From Paenibacillus sp. FSL H8-0048 (GTDB lineage Bacteria; Bacillota; Bacilli; Paenibacillales; Paenibacillaceae), in NCBI RefSeq assembly GCF_038002825.1, contig NZ_JBBODF010000001.1, forward strand, positions 2,046,001 to 2,110,000: a DNA stretch of 64,000 bases. The letters are read 5' to 3'. The position numbers were made by a program, and so were the translations under genes. Below, in pieces: positions 53,156 to 62,118 of the stretch. Under the pieces are notes generated by a model. That model saw only the letters and a program-made list of their open reading frames with translations, ran no database searches and was not told the DNA's origin. Each line of letters begins with the position of its first letter. The stretch's first letter is position 1.

Positions 53156-54514
53156 TTACTTATTGGCATCCACAATCTTCTGCAGCTCCGCCTGCGCCTT
53201 CTTGATCGTAGTCTCCAGGTCCTGCTGCTTCAGGATGAACAGCTCTGTTTCCTTGGTAAAGGCCGTTTCCAGCTCGCCCTGATAGGTCGGCGGCACACTT
53301 AAAGGAGCAGGCTTCGCATTCTTGATTACATAGGCCAGTGAGGTTTCGTCAATGTTGTCCGGGCTCATGGCCTTGGTTTTGACGCCTGCTATGAACTGGT
53401 CCACATCCTGCTTCTTCCAGGCGGAGTATACATTCTGCATCTGCTCGCCCTCTGTGGAGTACCAGCGGATGAAATCATACGCTTCCTGCTGATGCTTCGA
53501 CTTTTCCAGAATCCCAACATAGTTGCCGTTAGCAATACTGACTCCGCTCGGTTCTCCTGCACTGTTCGAAGGCATCGGCGCGAACGCGGTGGTGAACGTA
53601 GCCGGGAACTCCTCTGACCCGCCGGATTCACCGATCATCCAGTTGCCGGTCACGATCATCGCGGCATGTCCGGTGAAGAACTCCGAGCGGTACGCAAGCT
53701 TCTGGGAGATGGTGTCGGCATACGGCACAGCTACTCCGGATTCCTCAGCCTTATTGCGCAGCTCCAGAGACTTGCGGATGCCCGCGCTGTCGATATTCAC
53801 GATACCGTTATTGACCAGATTGTTGTCCTTCTCCTGATTGATGATCCCCAGCTCCCAGTACATGGCCCAGGTATGGAAATAGGTGCCGAAGGTCTTGGAC
53901 GGGCCAGTGCCGCTGGTCAGCTTGGCTGCGTAATCAAGATAGTCGTCCCAGCTCCATTCTGTGGGAACGGCTAACCCTGCCGCATCCAGCTTGTCCTTGT
54001 TCAGCAGGACAAAATAATTCTCAAGCGTATCCGGGAGGGCATACACCTTACCGTCCACAGACGGATCAATCGTGTATTCGTCAGCCAGCGTGATCCCTTC
54101 CTTGCTGATCAGGTCATTCAGCGGAGCCAGCAGGCCGAGTCCGGCACGCTGTGAATAGTCGGTGGCACCGGGCATGAACACTACATCCAGGTTCTCGCCG
54201 GAAGCCACGAGCAGATCCAGCTTTTTCATGCCAGCCACAGAGTCTCCGTTGTCGGCAAGCTCAACATATTCCAGGGAGACGCCCGGATGTGAATCCTCAT
54301 AGGCCTTCAGCACAGGCTCCATATCCGCCGCAGGGGACCAGTTAGCAACCTTGATCGTTACCGGCTCTGCGGAAGGTGCAGCACTCTCCCCCGCCTCCGG
54401 TGCAGCCGTGCTGCCAGAAGTGGGAGATGCACTATTGTTGCCCGAATTGCCGCAGCCTGCCAAGGCTACCAGAAGCACGACGATCCATACCAGCGCGAAC
54501 ACATTCTTTTTCAT
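53156..54514 (-). CDS. Sugar ABC transporter substrate-binding lipoprotein
   Basis: 452 residues from ATG 54514 after AAGGGGTGTTAGTG. Lipoprotein signal MKKNVFALVWIVVLLVALAG with Cys next (lipobox LAGC), then a Ser/Thr/Ala-rich spacer. Family 1 (MalE/UgpB-like) binding protein: DYTIDPSVDGKVYALPDTLE, WSWDDYLDYAAKLT, HAAMIVTGNWMIGE. Works with the two permeases directly upstream. Substrate probably a chito-oligosaccharide or GlcNAc, judged from the nag genes in the cluster. Confidence 0.9.
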   Translation of the reverse strand: MKKNVFALVWIVVLLVALAGCGNSGNNSASPTSGSTAAPEAGESAAPSAEPVTIKVANWSPAADMEPVLKAYEDSHPGVSLEYVELADNGDSVAGMKKLDLLVASGENLDVVFMPGATDYSQRAGLGLLAPLNDLISKEGITLADEYTIDPSVDGKVYALPDTLENYFVLLNKDKLDAAGLAVPTEWSWDDYLDYAAKLTSGTGPSKTFGTYFHTWAMYWELGIINQEKDNNLVNNGIVNIDSAGIRKSLELRNKAEESGVAVPYADTISQKLAYRSEFFTGHAAMIVTGNWMIGESGGSEEFPATFTTAFAPMPSNSAGEPSGVSIANGNYVGILEKSKHQQEAYDFIRWYSTEGEQMQNVYSAWKKQDVDQFIAGVKTKAMSPDNIDETSLAYVIKNAKPAPLSVPPTYQGELETAFTKETELFILKQQDLETTIKKAQAELQKIVDANK

Positions 54515-54577
54515 CACTAACACCCCTTCTAATGTGGTTTACATCCGGTTATGCAACTTCCGGGAACTTGCCAGCCT

Positions 54578-55414
54578 TCACCCCTTCACCCCCCCTAAGG
54601 AAATGCCTTCGATCACCTGCTTCTGCCCGAGGATGAACACAATCAGCAGCGGGACAATAGCCGAGACCGAAGCCGCCATAATCAGCGAATAGAAGGCGCC
54701 GTTGCGGTCGGCGAAGGCATTCATGCCAAGCTGTAGCGTGTAGAGCGTCTTACTGTTCAGGAAGACCAGCGGCGTCTGAAAATCATTCCAGGTCCAGATA
54801 AACCGCAGAATCGCATACGTGGCAATCGCGGGCCGGACCAGCGGGAACAGAATGAAGGTGAAGATGCGCAAATGGCCCGCACCGTCGATCTGTGCCGATT
54901 CGATATATTCGTTCGAGAGCGAAGCGAAGAACTGGCGGAGCAGGAAGGTGCCCAGCACGCTGAACCCGCCCAGCAGGATCAGGCCCAGATGCGTATCGTA
55001 CAGGCCCGTCGACCGGAAAATGATGAACAGCGGCACCAGTGTGGCTTCCGCAGGAATCATATAGGTGGCCAGCACAAGGACGAAGAGTGCATTTCTTCCG
55101 GGAAAGCGGATTTTGGTGAAGCCGTAGGCGGCCATGCTGGACACCCCCACAGACAGGAGCGTGGTGAGCGCCGTGACCTTGATCGAGTTCCAGTAATAGA
55201 GCGTGAAGTTGGCTTTGCCGAACCAGACGGAATGATAGTTGAAGGACGCCCGCAGGGTCTGCGGAATCCATTCAACCGGATACTTGAAGACATCGGCCTC
55301 CGGCTTAAGCGAAGCGGACAGCATCCATATAAAAGGAAGCAAAAACACGATCCCCAGCAGCGCCATGATCAGGGTGATGATGGCTTTTCCTAAGGTAAGA
55401 TTGCCCATTCTCAC
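54578..55414 (-). CDS. Sugar ABC transporter permease (MalG type)
   Basis: 278 residues, GTG start nine bases after GGGAGG. Six membrane segments and the EAA loop EYIESAQIDGAGHLRIFTFI, followed by LFPLVRPAIAT. This contacts the ATPase. The pairing with the MalF-type permease 19 bases upstream is standard. No ATPase gene is in the cluster, so a shared MsmK/MsmX-type ATPase encoded elsewhere is expected. Confidence 0.9.
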   Translation of the reverse strand: MRMGNLTLGKAIITLIMALLGIVFLLPFIWMLSASLKPEADVFKYPVEWIPQTLRASFNYHSVWFGKANFTLYYWNSIKVTALTTLLSVGVSSMAAYGFTKIRFPGRNALFVLVLATYMIPAEATLVPLFIIFRSTGLYDTHLGLILLGGFSVLGTFLLRQFFASLSNEYIESAQIDGAGHLRIFTFILFPLVRPAIATYAILRFIWTWNDFQTPLVFLNSKTLYTLQLGMNAFADRNGAFYSLIMAASVSAIVPLLIVFILGQKQVIEGISLGGVKG

Positions 55415-55433
55415 AGGTGTATGCCTCCCTTAT

Positions 55434-56369
55434 CTAGTAATTGACCCAATAGCGCTGCCCCAGCCACTGCAAGCCGGTAATGGCCAGCACAATGACGAAC
55501 AGAATCATAACCATGGATGAAGCATACCCGGTCTGAAGATCGACGAAGGCCGTCTGGTACATGTCATATACGACAACAGAGGTGGAATGGGCCGGTCCGC
55601 CGTCCGTCAGCACCTTGACCAGAGCGAAGGATTTGAAATTGCCGATAATCCCGGTCACCAGCAGGAAAAAGGTCGTCGGCGTCAGCAGCGGAAAGGTGAT
55701 CGAGCGGAACTGGGCCAGCTTCGAGGCGCCGTCAATCGTCGCCGCTTCATACAGATCGGCAGGAATATTCTTGATTCCGGCGATATAGATAATCAGCGAG
55801 ACCCCGAGATCGATCCAGATCATCAGCAGCATGACCGAAGGAAGCGCATAGGTCGGATCGGCCAGCCATTTGGGCGGATGGTCCACGCCGAGCGCTGACA
55901 GGAAGCCGTTGACCGGACCGTACGAAGGATGGAAGAGCACCTGCCACACGACCGCTACCGCGACGACACTGGAAATCTGGGGCATGAAGTAGATAACTTT
56001 AAAAGCCCCCGGCGCGTACACATGACTGGTGATAATCACCGCCAGGACCAGCGCGATCCCCATTCCGGCCGGTACGGCCAGCAGCATAATGAAGTTATTG
56101 CCCAGCGACTTCAGGAAAACCTCATCCTGGAACAGCTGGCGGAAGTTATCGAAGCCATTGAACCGGATCTTGTCAAACCCGGTGACGAACGACCATTTGG
56201 TGAAGCTGAGCACGAAGGAGAATAGCATAGGAATTAGCGTAAATATGAGCACACCCAGCAGCATGGGACCGGTGAACAGGTACCCCATCCCGGCTTCCAG
56301 CCGTTTTCTTTTTCTGCTGCCGGCGGTTGGTTTCTCACGGGACTGCGGTAAGGCAACTGACGTCTTCAA
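55434..56369 (-). CDS. Sugar ABC transporter permease (MalF/UgpA type)
   Basis: 311 residues from a TTG start nine bases after GGGGGG. Six membrane segments; EAA loop ADLYEAATIDGASKLAQFRS and ITFPLLTPTTFF. First gene of the minus-strand amino-sugar operon; promoter candidate at 56406-56434. A basic N-terminus (SRKRKRLEAG) precedes the first helix. Confidence 0.9.
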   Translation of the reverse strand: MKTSVALPQSREKPTAGSRKRKRLEAGMGYLFTGPMLLGVLIFTLIPMLFSFVLSFTKWSFVTGFDKIRFNGFDNFRQLFQDEVFLKSLGNNFIMLLAVPAGMGIALVLAVIITSHVYAPGAFKVIYFMPQISSVVAVAVVWQVLFHPSYGPVNGFLSALGVDHPPKWLADPTYALPSVMLLMIWIDLGVSLIIYIAGIKNIPADLYEAATIDGASKLAQFRSITFPLLTPTTFFLLVTGIIGNFKSFALVKVLTDGGPAHSTSVVVYDMYQTAFVDLQTGYASSMVMILFVIVLAITGLQWLGQRYWVNY

Positions 56370-56405
56370 TGGCTCTGTCCCCCCTCTTGCGTGATCTTAT
56401 CTCTC

Positions 56406-56434
56406 ATTATAGAAAGGTAAGGCGAGGTGCATAA
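56406..56434 (-). promoter_or_regulatory. Candidate promoter of the sugar-import/nag operon
   Basis: On the minus strand TTATGC, 17 bases, TATAAT, ending 36 bases before the first permease start. A perfect -10 with a weak -35, which would suit activation by the YesN-type regulator. Confidence 0.45.
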
Positions 56435-56482
56435 GCCACGATCCTGACCCGTTCGGAAAAATTTTTACCTGCTGAAGACGAG

Positions 56483-56598
56483 AGTTGTCCATCAGAACGT
56501 TTGACCCGGCATCACGGACTGAGGCGCGCTTATTGCGGATAGTTGTCCATCAGAACGTTTGGCCCGGCATCACGGACTGAGGAGCGCTTATTGCGGAG
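56483..56598. repeat. Tandem pair of 58-bp repeats
   Basis: Units at 56483 and 56541 begin AGTTGTCCATCAGAACG and end GCGCTTATTGCGGA, differing at only a few bases. A weaker third start (TAGTCTCC) is seen at 56601. It lies in the divergent region between the importer operon and the SIS-GH20 operon. Confidence 0.85.
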
Positions 56599-56893
56599 GA
56601 TAGTCTCCACTTGGGAAAGGGAACGGACCCCAGGGGCCTTATTCTTGGAATTTCTACTTTAAACATCTTATAGAGAGAGGATAAGGGCTACTCAGTCCGC
56701 TAAACCGCAAAAAGTGGCGTTTTCCAGGGAATAGGGTCTCTCAGGTCCGTTAGGAGCAAACTCGACCGGCCGGTGCAGTTTCATTGTACTGAACCTCCGG
56801 GATCTGATTCTTTCACAGAATTACATCTGATGCCGCTCTATGACACCCTGCCGGCCAAATCAGTCAAAAACGGTACGGAATTGCGCAAAATAG
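56599..56893. other. Regulatory gap between the divergent amino-sugar operons
   Basis: No gene. Two related short segments, CTCAGTCCGCTAAA (about 56691) and CTCAGGTCCGTTAGG (about 56741), lie ~50 bases apart and may be another repeat family. No operator dyad can be named. Confidence 0.4.
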
Positions 56894-56923
56894 TTGATTT
56901 ACTCGGGTAGTCTGCTTTGTTAT
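56894..56923 (+). promoter_or_regulatory. Candidate promoter of the SIS-GH20-GNAT operon
   Basis: TTGATT, 18 bases, TGTTAT. Moderate match; about 115 bases upstream of the SIS gene start. Confidence 0.4.
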
Positions 56924-56944
56924 CTTCTAGGCAAGCACCAGCTT

Positions 56945-57022
56945 ATGCTTACAAAACTTGAAGTGTATGCTTTCAATGCCAGTTTTGCGAAGAGACCCAG
57001 GGGGCCTATGCTTACAAAACTT
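56945..57022 (+). repeat. Direct repeat TATGCTTACAAAACTT in the operon leader
   Basis: TATGCTTACAAAACTT occurs at 56945-56960 and again at 57007-57022, 62 bases apart, with a related TATGCTTTCAATGCCAGTTT between them at about 56975. All lie downstream of the candidate promoter, the last one adjacent to the ribosome binding site of the SIS gene, so they could form part of the leader RNA. Confidence 0.7.
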
Positions 57023-57037
57023 TTAGGAGGGATAGTG

Positions 57038-57802
57038 ATGAACGTGAAGTCAGATATTATGTCCGCTTATATGGATACTATTGTCGAACTGCTGAATGAG
57101 ATACGGAGTGAGCCGCAGGACAAGCTGCTGGAGGTGGCGGAGCTGCTCGCGGAGCATATTGCGCAGGACAGGCTGATCTATCTCTACGGACCGGGGGGAC
57201 ACTCCAATATGAATGCCACCGAGGTCTTCTTCCGTGCCGGCGGACTGATGCATATCAGCGCCATCTTAGATGAAGGCACGATGATCTCGAATGGCGCCTT
57301 GCGCTCCATGGCGGTTGAACGCACTCCCGGCTATGGCACATTAGTCATTGAAGACAACCGGCTCGAACAAGGCGATATTCTGATTATCGCCAATGCGTAC
57401 GGGATCAACACAGCCTGTGTCGATGCCGCTCTGGAAGCACGCCGCCGGGGCGTAATCACGGTTGCGGTGACCTCCGTGGGCCATGCCGAGGCTACGCCAG
57501 CGGATCATATTGCCCGCCACCCTTCGGGACAGAATCTGTATGCGCTCTGCGATTATGTTCTGGACAGCAAGGTCAAGCCTGGTGACGCTGCGCTTCACAT
57601 TGACGGCATTGAACCGAAGATGGGCTCCACCTCTACCTTCGCCAACGCTTTTCTGCTGAATTCCCTGATGATGACCACTGCCGCCTGCCTCGGGGCAAAA
57701 GGGATCGAGGTGCCGGTCTGGCGCAGCGGCAACGCCCCGGGCGGGGACGAGTGGAATAACCGCTTCATTGAGCGCTTCAAGGGCCGGGTACGCTGGCTAT
57801 GA
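57038..57802 (+). CDS. SIS-domain sugar phosphate-binding protein
   Basis: 254 residues from ATG 57038 after TTAGGAGGGATAGTG. IYLYGPGGHSNMNATEVFFR and VIEDNRLEQGDILIIANAYG are the SIS-domain nucleotide/sugar-phosphate loops, followed by RRRGVITVAVTSVGHAEATP. Of the UPF0309-like type. Likely an isomerase or sensor for an amino-sugar phosphate. Stop overlaps the GH20 start (ATGA). Confidence 0.83.
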   Translation: MNVKSDIMSAYMDTIVELLNEIRSEPQDKLLEVAELLAEHIAQDRLIYLYGPGGHSNMNATEVFFRAGGLMHISAILDEGTMISNGALRSMAVERTPGYGTLVIEDNRLEQGDILIIANAYGINTACVDAALEARRRGVITVAVTSVGHAEATPADHIARHPSGQNLYALCDYVLDSKVKPGDAALHIDGIEPKMGSTSTFANAFLLNSLMMTTAACLGAKGIEVPVWRSGNAPGGDEWNNRFIERFKGRVRWL

Positions 57803-59610
57803 GCCTCCAGCTGATTCCAGCGCCTCAGGTGGTGCAGAGCCGTGGACCGGAGCCGGTCACCGGGCTTCACGGCTGGGCGGTACAGTTATGGTGCCCCGGG
57901 GAGGATGCCCGGCTAGTGGTGGCGGCTGAACGGATATTCGCCGGGGTAACAGCGCATGCTGCTCAGGGCGGCAGCGGTGTATTCGCCCTGGTCACGGAGG
58001 GTACCCCGCTCAACCCGCTGCTGGCCCGGCGGGTCGAGGGCAGGCATGACGGCTACGTGCTGATTACCGATAAGGACCGGATCGAGCTGTATGCGCTTAG
58101 CGCCTCCGGTCTCTTCTATGGGCTGAAGACACTGGAACAGCTGCTTCAGAGCGGCGGCGGTACCGTGCCTGCGGTGACGATTGCCGACTGGGCGGAGCTG
58201 CGGCTGCGCAGCGATTATCTGGATCTGCGCACCGTCTATCCGACCTATGAGCATCTGCTGGAGTATATCGCAGAGCTGGCCGATTATAAGATCAATACGC
58301 TGATTATCGAATATGAGGACAAGCTGCCGTTCCGGAAACTGGCCTTCCTGCGCCATCCTGAGCTTGCCTTCACGGAGGAAGAACACCGGCGGCTGCTCAA
58401 GACGGCACAGGACCACTTCATTACCGTCATTCCGAAGCAGCAATCCTTCGGGCATCTGGAATATATCCTGAAGCATCCGGCCTATATCGGTCTGCGTGAG
58501 GTCCCGGAGACCGTGTCCGAGCTGTGCCCGCACCGCGCCGGCTCCTTCGGGATGATGGCCGGGATTCTGGAAGAAGTGGCGGCCCTCCACCCGCACAGCC
58601 GCTATCTTCACCTCGGCTGTGACGAAGTCTGGACCCTTGGCACCTGCGGGGACTGCAAGCGCTCCGGGCTTACCCCCGAGGCTTCGTTCATCCGCTTCGT
58701 CAATCAATTGGCGGAGAAGACACTCAGCCTCGGCAAGCAGCCGATGATCTGGCATGATATGATCATGCAGGCTACGGCAGAGGAGATTGCGGCGCTGGAC
58801 AAGCGTGTGATCGTGGTCGTCTGGATCTACGGCGGGCACCGGATGAAGGCGGATGCCCGGCAGATTCTCCACAAGCTGCGGGATGCGGGCATCCAGACCC
58901 TTGGCGCTTCCTCTGTCCGCTGCTGGGACGATAACGGCGACCAGAATTATCCGGTGATTCATAACCGGATCAAGAATGTGCAGGACTGGATTCAGCTCGC
59001 CCGCTCCGAGCAGCTGGAGGGCATTATTCATACGAACTGGGGGTGCCCGTTCTCGTTAGGCAGCCCCTACGGCTTGTTCGAGACCTCGCGTTATCCGGCT
59101 GTCTTCGCTGCGGAACAGAGCTGGAATGCCGGGGCGGAGACCGGGACCTTCCTGACAAGGTTCCTGCACCAGTTCCACGGCCTGCCTGCGGACCGGCTGA
59201 GCGGGGAAGAATGGGCAGATTATGCGGTAACCGACTATTACGCGTTGATTCCACAGCTTCTGCCGGAGGTGAAGAAGAACCGCTTGACCGCCGAGCTGAT
59301 CGATGCCATGATCCAGTACGAGCTTCCGGCACAGCGCCGCTCGCCGCTGCCTACCTTCCTCTTCCGGGGAGCCATGTCGCCGGGCAGCGAGGAAGTGATG
59401 ACCTTCCTCCGGGACAAATACCGGAGCGGCTACAGCGATCTCCGGCAGGCCAAGCTAAGAATGCAGAACGTGCTTGCCGAGCTGCTGGTCCCGCAGATGG
59501 CGGAGCTGTTCATACGCTCCCGGTTCTACCGGCCTGAACTATTCGAGGCCAATCTGCAAGCCATGATGACCGATCTTGAGCTCATAGAACAGAAAGCGGG
59601 GGAACCTTAA
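57799..59610 (+). CDS. Family GH20 beta-N-acetylhexosaminidase, intracellular
   Basis: 603 residues without a signal peptide. An N-terminal GH20b-like domain (residues 1-135) precedes the barrel, which starts LRLRSDYLDLRTVYPTYEHL. The catalytic Asp-Glu pair is in RYLHLGCDEVWTLGT (about residues 275-276). Further landmarks are IPKQQSFGHLEYILKHPAYI and MIWHDMIMQ. It should release GlcNAc from imported chito-oligosaccharides in the cytosol, feeding nagA/nagB. Translationally coupled to its neighbours on both sides (ATGA, TAATG). Confidence 0.85.
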   Translation: MSLQLIPAPQVVQSRGPEPVTGLHGWAVQLWCPGEDARLVVAAERIFAGVTAHAAQGGSGVFALVTEGTPLNPLLARRVEGRHDGYVLITDKDRIELYALSASGLFYGLKTLEQLLQSGGGTVPAVTIADWAELRLRSDYLDLRTVYPTYEHLLEYIAELADYKINTLIIEYEDKLPFRKLAFLRHPELAFTEEEHRRLLKTAQDHFITVIPKQQSFGHLEYILKHPAYIGLREVPETVSELCPHRAGSFGMMAGILEEVAALHPHSRYLHLGCDEVWTLGTCGDCKRSGLTPEASFIRFVNQLAEKTLSLGKQPMIWHDMIMQATAEEIAALDKRVIVVVWIYGGHRMKADARQILHKLRDAGIQTLGASSVRCWDDNGDQNYPVIHNRIKNVQDWIQLARSEQLEGIIHTNWGCPFSLGSPYGLFETSRYPAVFAAEQSWNAGAETGTFLTRFLHQFHGLPADRLSGEEWADYAVTDYYALIPQLLPEVKKNRLTAELIDAMIQYELPAQRRSPLPTFLFRGAMSPGSEEVMTFLRDKYRSGYSDLRQAKLRMQNVLAELLVPQMAELFIRSRFYRPELFEANLQAMMTDLELIEQKAGEP

Positions 59611-60089
59611 TGCCTGATATGCTTGTGAAGCTATACGATTTGCCGGATAACGGAGCGCTGCTGGAGCGGCTGCGGGGTGAAGGGATTGCCATCAAACGGG
59701 CGATGACCGGAGATAAGCAGGCGATTGTGGATTTTGTCGGCCGCCATTTCACGGAGAGCTGGCGGAATGAATGCGAGACGGCCTTCGCCCATCTGCCCGT
59801 CCACTGCTATATTGCGGTGAAGCAGGGCGAGGTGATCGGCTTCGCCTGCCATGATGTCGTGGTGAAGAACTTCTTCGGCCCGACCGGGGTGCTGGAGGCT
59901 TACCGGGGGCTGGGCATCGGGAAGGCGCTGCTGCTGGAATGCCTGTCTGCCATGCACCAGAGCGGTTATGGCTATGCCATTATCGGCTGGGTGGCGGACG
60001 CCGTCCCTTTCTATGAGAAGACCGTGGGTGCGATTGCGGTCCCTGATTCTTTTCCCGGTGTATTCCGTGACCTGATCAGCATGGACTGA
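59610..60089 (+). CDS. GNAT family N-acetyltransferase
   Basis: 159 residues. Motif A is GVLEAYRGLGIGKALLLECL (acetyl-CoA pyrophosphate loop R-GLGIG), and motif B is AIIGWVADAVPFYEKTVGA. Start codon overlaps the GH20 stop (TAATG). Its place in the operon suggests an amino-sugar or glucosamine acetyltransferase role, which is an inference. Terminator follows at 60108. Confidence 0.85.
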   Translation: MPDMLVKLYDLPDNGALLERLRGEGIAIKRAMTGDKQAIVDFVGRHFTESWRNECETAFAHLPVHCYIAVKQGEVIGFACHDVVVKNFFGPTGVLEAYRGLGIGKALLLECLSAMHQSGYGYAIIGWVADAVPFYEKTVGAIAVPDSFPGVFRDLISMD

Positions 60090-60107
60090 ATACGATTGTT
60101 TTGTATG

Positions 60108-60166
60108 AGCACAGCAAATAGCGGCAGCCGGACATCTCATCCCTGGCTTCCGCTATTTGCTGTGCT
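60108..60166. terminator. Bidirectional terminator between convergent genes
   Basis: AGCACAGCAAATAGCGGCAG pairs with CTTCCGCTATTTGCTGTGCT around an 18-20-base loop. T-rich flanks on both sides. It overlaps the stop codon of the methyltransferase gene. Confidence 0.8.
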
Positions 60167-60932
60167 ATTTTCTGGCCAAATGCAGGTCTATCGTGTCATA
60201 AATCATCAGCACATCCCCGCTTTTCAGGATCGCCGCTCTGATCTCTTCCTCTAACAGCAACCTCGCAGCAGTAGGCATTCCTCTGTGATCCGAATAGGTA
60301 TTGAGCAAGCCGATATAATCCGCTGAGGAGAAGGCTCTCGTCAGATGATACAGCTTCAGCTTAATCTCTCTGAATCCGTAGGTATCCAGACGCTGTGAGA
60401 CTGCATGGTACCTTGCCGTATCGTGCTCAATTAACGGGGGACTGCCGGGCCTGAACTTCCGGTATATCTGCTGGAGCTGCTGATGTAATTCATCGTCCGC
60501 ACGCGCGGCAAACGGCCGGTTCCAGAATAAAGCCACGGTTCCGCCAGTTTTCAATAATTGCGAGACTTTCGGATAGCCGGTCTGCTCTGGAATCCAGTGA
60601 AAGGCGGTGCCTGAATAGATAAGATCGCTACTTCCCGCCGGGGCTGCAAAATCCTCAAACGATGTATGATGCACCTTGAACCCTGTGTACTCCCGGAATT
60701 TCAGCTGTGTGTACTCCGCCAGATTTCTGCCCAGCTCCACCGCCGCCAGCTCACAGCCAGTCTCCAGCACAGGCCTGGTCGCCTGCCCCGTACCGATTCC
60801 GATCTCAATCGCCTGCTTGCCTGGTCCGATGTGTGAGTAAGCGATGATGTCCTGGAATACTTCTGCGCAGTAGACCGGCCTCCACCTGTCATAATTCGCC
60901 GCGTCCTCGTTGAAGGTTAACCGCTGATCCAT
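60165..60932 (-). CDS. Class I SAM-dependent methyltransferase
   Basis: 255 residues from ATG 60932, seven bases after GGAGG. FNEDAANYDRWRPVYCAEVF is the common N-terminus of methyltransferase_11/25 types. Motif I is QAIEIGIGTGQATRPVLETG; an acidic post-motif is AAVELGRN. SSDLIYSGTAFHWIPEQTGY carries the typical hydrophobic strand with a His-Trp. Substrate unknown. Cytosolic. Confidence 0.85.
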   Translation of the reverse strand: MDQRLTFNEDAANYDRWRPVYCAEVFQDIIAYSHIGPGKQAIEIGIGTGQATRPVLETGCELAAVELGRNLAEYTQLKFREYTGFKVHHTSFEDFAAPAGSSDLIYSGTAFHWIPEQTGYPKVSQLLKTGGTVALFWNRPFAARADDELHQQLQQIYRKFRPGSPPLIEHDTARYHAVSQRLDTYGFREIKLKLYHLTRAFSSADYIGLLNTYSDHRGMPTAARLLLEEEIRAAILKSGDVLMIYDTIDLHLARK

Positions 60933-61030
60933 CTCCCTGCCTCCGATCATGTCTTCTTAGGATAGCGCTAATCTATGCCGTTGTATATTTTATTTTTTCA
61001 CATTGGGTTCATTCACAGAATTGTAAAAGA

Positions 61031-61054
61031 ATGCATGCTGTTTTATGCGGCATT
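61031..61054. repeat. Single divergent copy of the ATGTATGC-type hairpin
   Basis: AATGCATGCTGTTTTATGCG then GCATT, resembling the ATGTATGC hairpins elsewhere. Located just upstream of the promoter at 61068, the only copy next to a promoter. Confidence 0.4.
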
Positions 61055-61067
61055 TCTGATTTTCTTT

Positions 61068-61095
61068 TTACATACAGGGGGTAAAATATATAAAT
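61068..61095 (+). promoter_or_regulatory. Candidate promoter of the phospholipase C-like gene
   Basis: TTTACA, 16 bases, TATAAA. About 45 bases upstream of the ATG at 61141. Confidence 0.5.
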
Positions 61096-61140
61096 ATGTT
61101 TAGTTGCGGCTGACCCAAGAACTCATAGGAGGTAACGATC

Positions 61141-62118
61141 ATGCCTAATATCTGGATGCATATCGAGTACGGGCGGCAGCTGGCCGGAGAATTCAGTCAT
61201 CGTCTTCCGTTTCTTCAGCAGCTGGAGCAGCCCCTCTATCATCTTGGCTGTCAGGGTCCTGATATCCTGCTGTATCACAGCTTTCTCCCCTGGAGCAAGG
61301 ATGCCGGGGCGCTGCATCTCGGGGATCTGATGCATTCGCGCAGCTGCGGGCCTGTACTTATAGACTTCTGGGAGTCGGCGCGGAACCTCGGCGGAGTGGA
61401 GGGTGAACAGGCCCGGCTCTACTTCCTCGGCTTTCTCACCCATCATCTGCTGGACCGCAATCTCCATCCCTATATTAACTGGAAAGCGGGCTATCAATAC
61501 CGCGATCATCAGCGGTTCGAGATTGATCTGGACACCTTGTTCATGAACCGGCGGCGGAATCTTAACACGTGGCAGAGCCCGGCCTGGTCCCTGATCGACG
61601 CCGGCTCCCGTCTGCCCGGTCCGGTTCACCGCATCCTACACACTACGGCCCTTAAGCATTACCCGGAAGCGATGGCCCGGTTGCCTGAGGAGATCTGGCA
61701 GACCTCTTACCGCGATATGGTGCTGGCCCAGCGCTGCCTGTATGACCCGAAGGGCTGGAAGAAGGCTATCACCTGGGGACGGACACGCCTGCTGTTCTCC
61801 CGTAAGCTTACCGCCCGTGAGGAGCAGCTGGATTATCTGAATGAGCGGCACTCCGAATGGCGGCATCCCGCGCTCTATTCTGAGGTCCGCACAGAATCGG
61901 TGTGGGAGCTGTGGGAGGCGGCTCTTGCCGAAGGCAGGACGGTGCTCGGAGCGCTTGCTGATTGGCTGGAGAGCAAGGACCCCACTGCCGCAATTCGCAA
62001 GCTGGAGCAATTCGCACAGGTGCTGGGCAACCGCTCCTACGATACCGGCAAGGATTGCAGCATGAACCTGCAGAACCAATACGCCGATCCGATCTGGACA
62101 AGTCTGCCGGGGAGTTGA
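61141..62118 (+). CDS. Zinc-dependent phospholipase C-like protein
   Basis: 325 residues, no signal peptide. MPNIWMHIEYGRQLAGEFSH, LYHLGCQGPDILLYHSFLPW, LYFLGFLTHHLLDRNLHPYI and the KAGYQYRDHQRFEIDLDTLF region give the His/Asp pattern of the zinc-dependent PLC/S1-P1-like fold (PF00882). Many such Bacillota proteins are cytosolic, with unknown substrate. Good ribosome binding site AGGAGGTAACGATC. Confidence 0.83.
   Translation: MPNIWMHIEYGRQLAGEFSHRLPFLQQLEQPLYHLGCQGPDILLYHSFLPWSKDAGALHLGDLMHSRSCGPVLIDFWESARNLGGVEGEQARLYFLGFLTHHLLDRNLHPYINWKAGYQYRDHQRFEIDLDTLFMNRRRNLNTWQSPAWSLIDAGSRLPGPVHRILHTTALKHYPEAMARLPEEIWQTSYRDMVLAQRCLYDPKGWKKAITWGRTRLLFSRKLTAREEQLDYLNERHSEWRHPALYSEVRTESVWELWEAALAEGRTVLGALADWLESKDPTAAIRKLEQFAQVLGNRSYDTGKDCSMNLQNQYADPIWTSLPGS

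Noticed and set aside
57913..59031. 372-codon minus-strand open frame inside the GH20 gene
   Set aside because: Antisense shadow of a GC-rich gene; no ribosome binding site and no family pattern, while the plus strand is a clear GH20.
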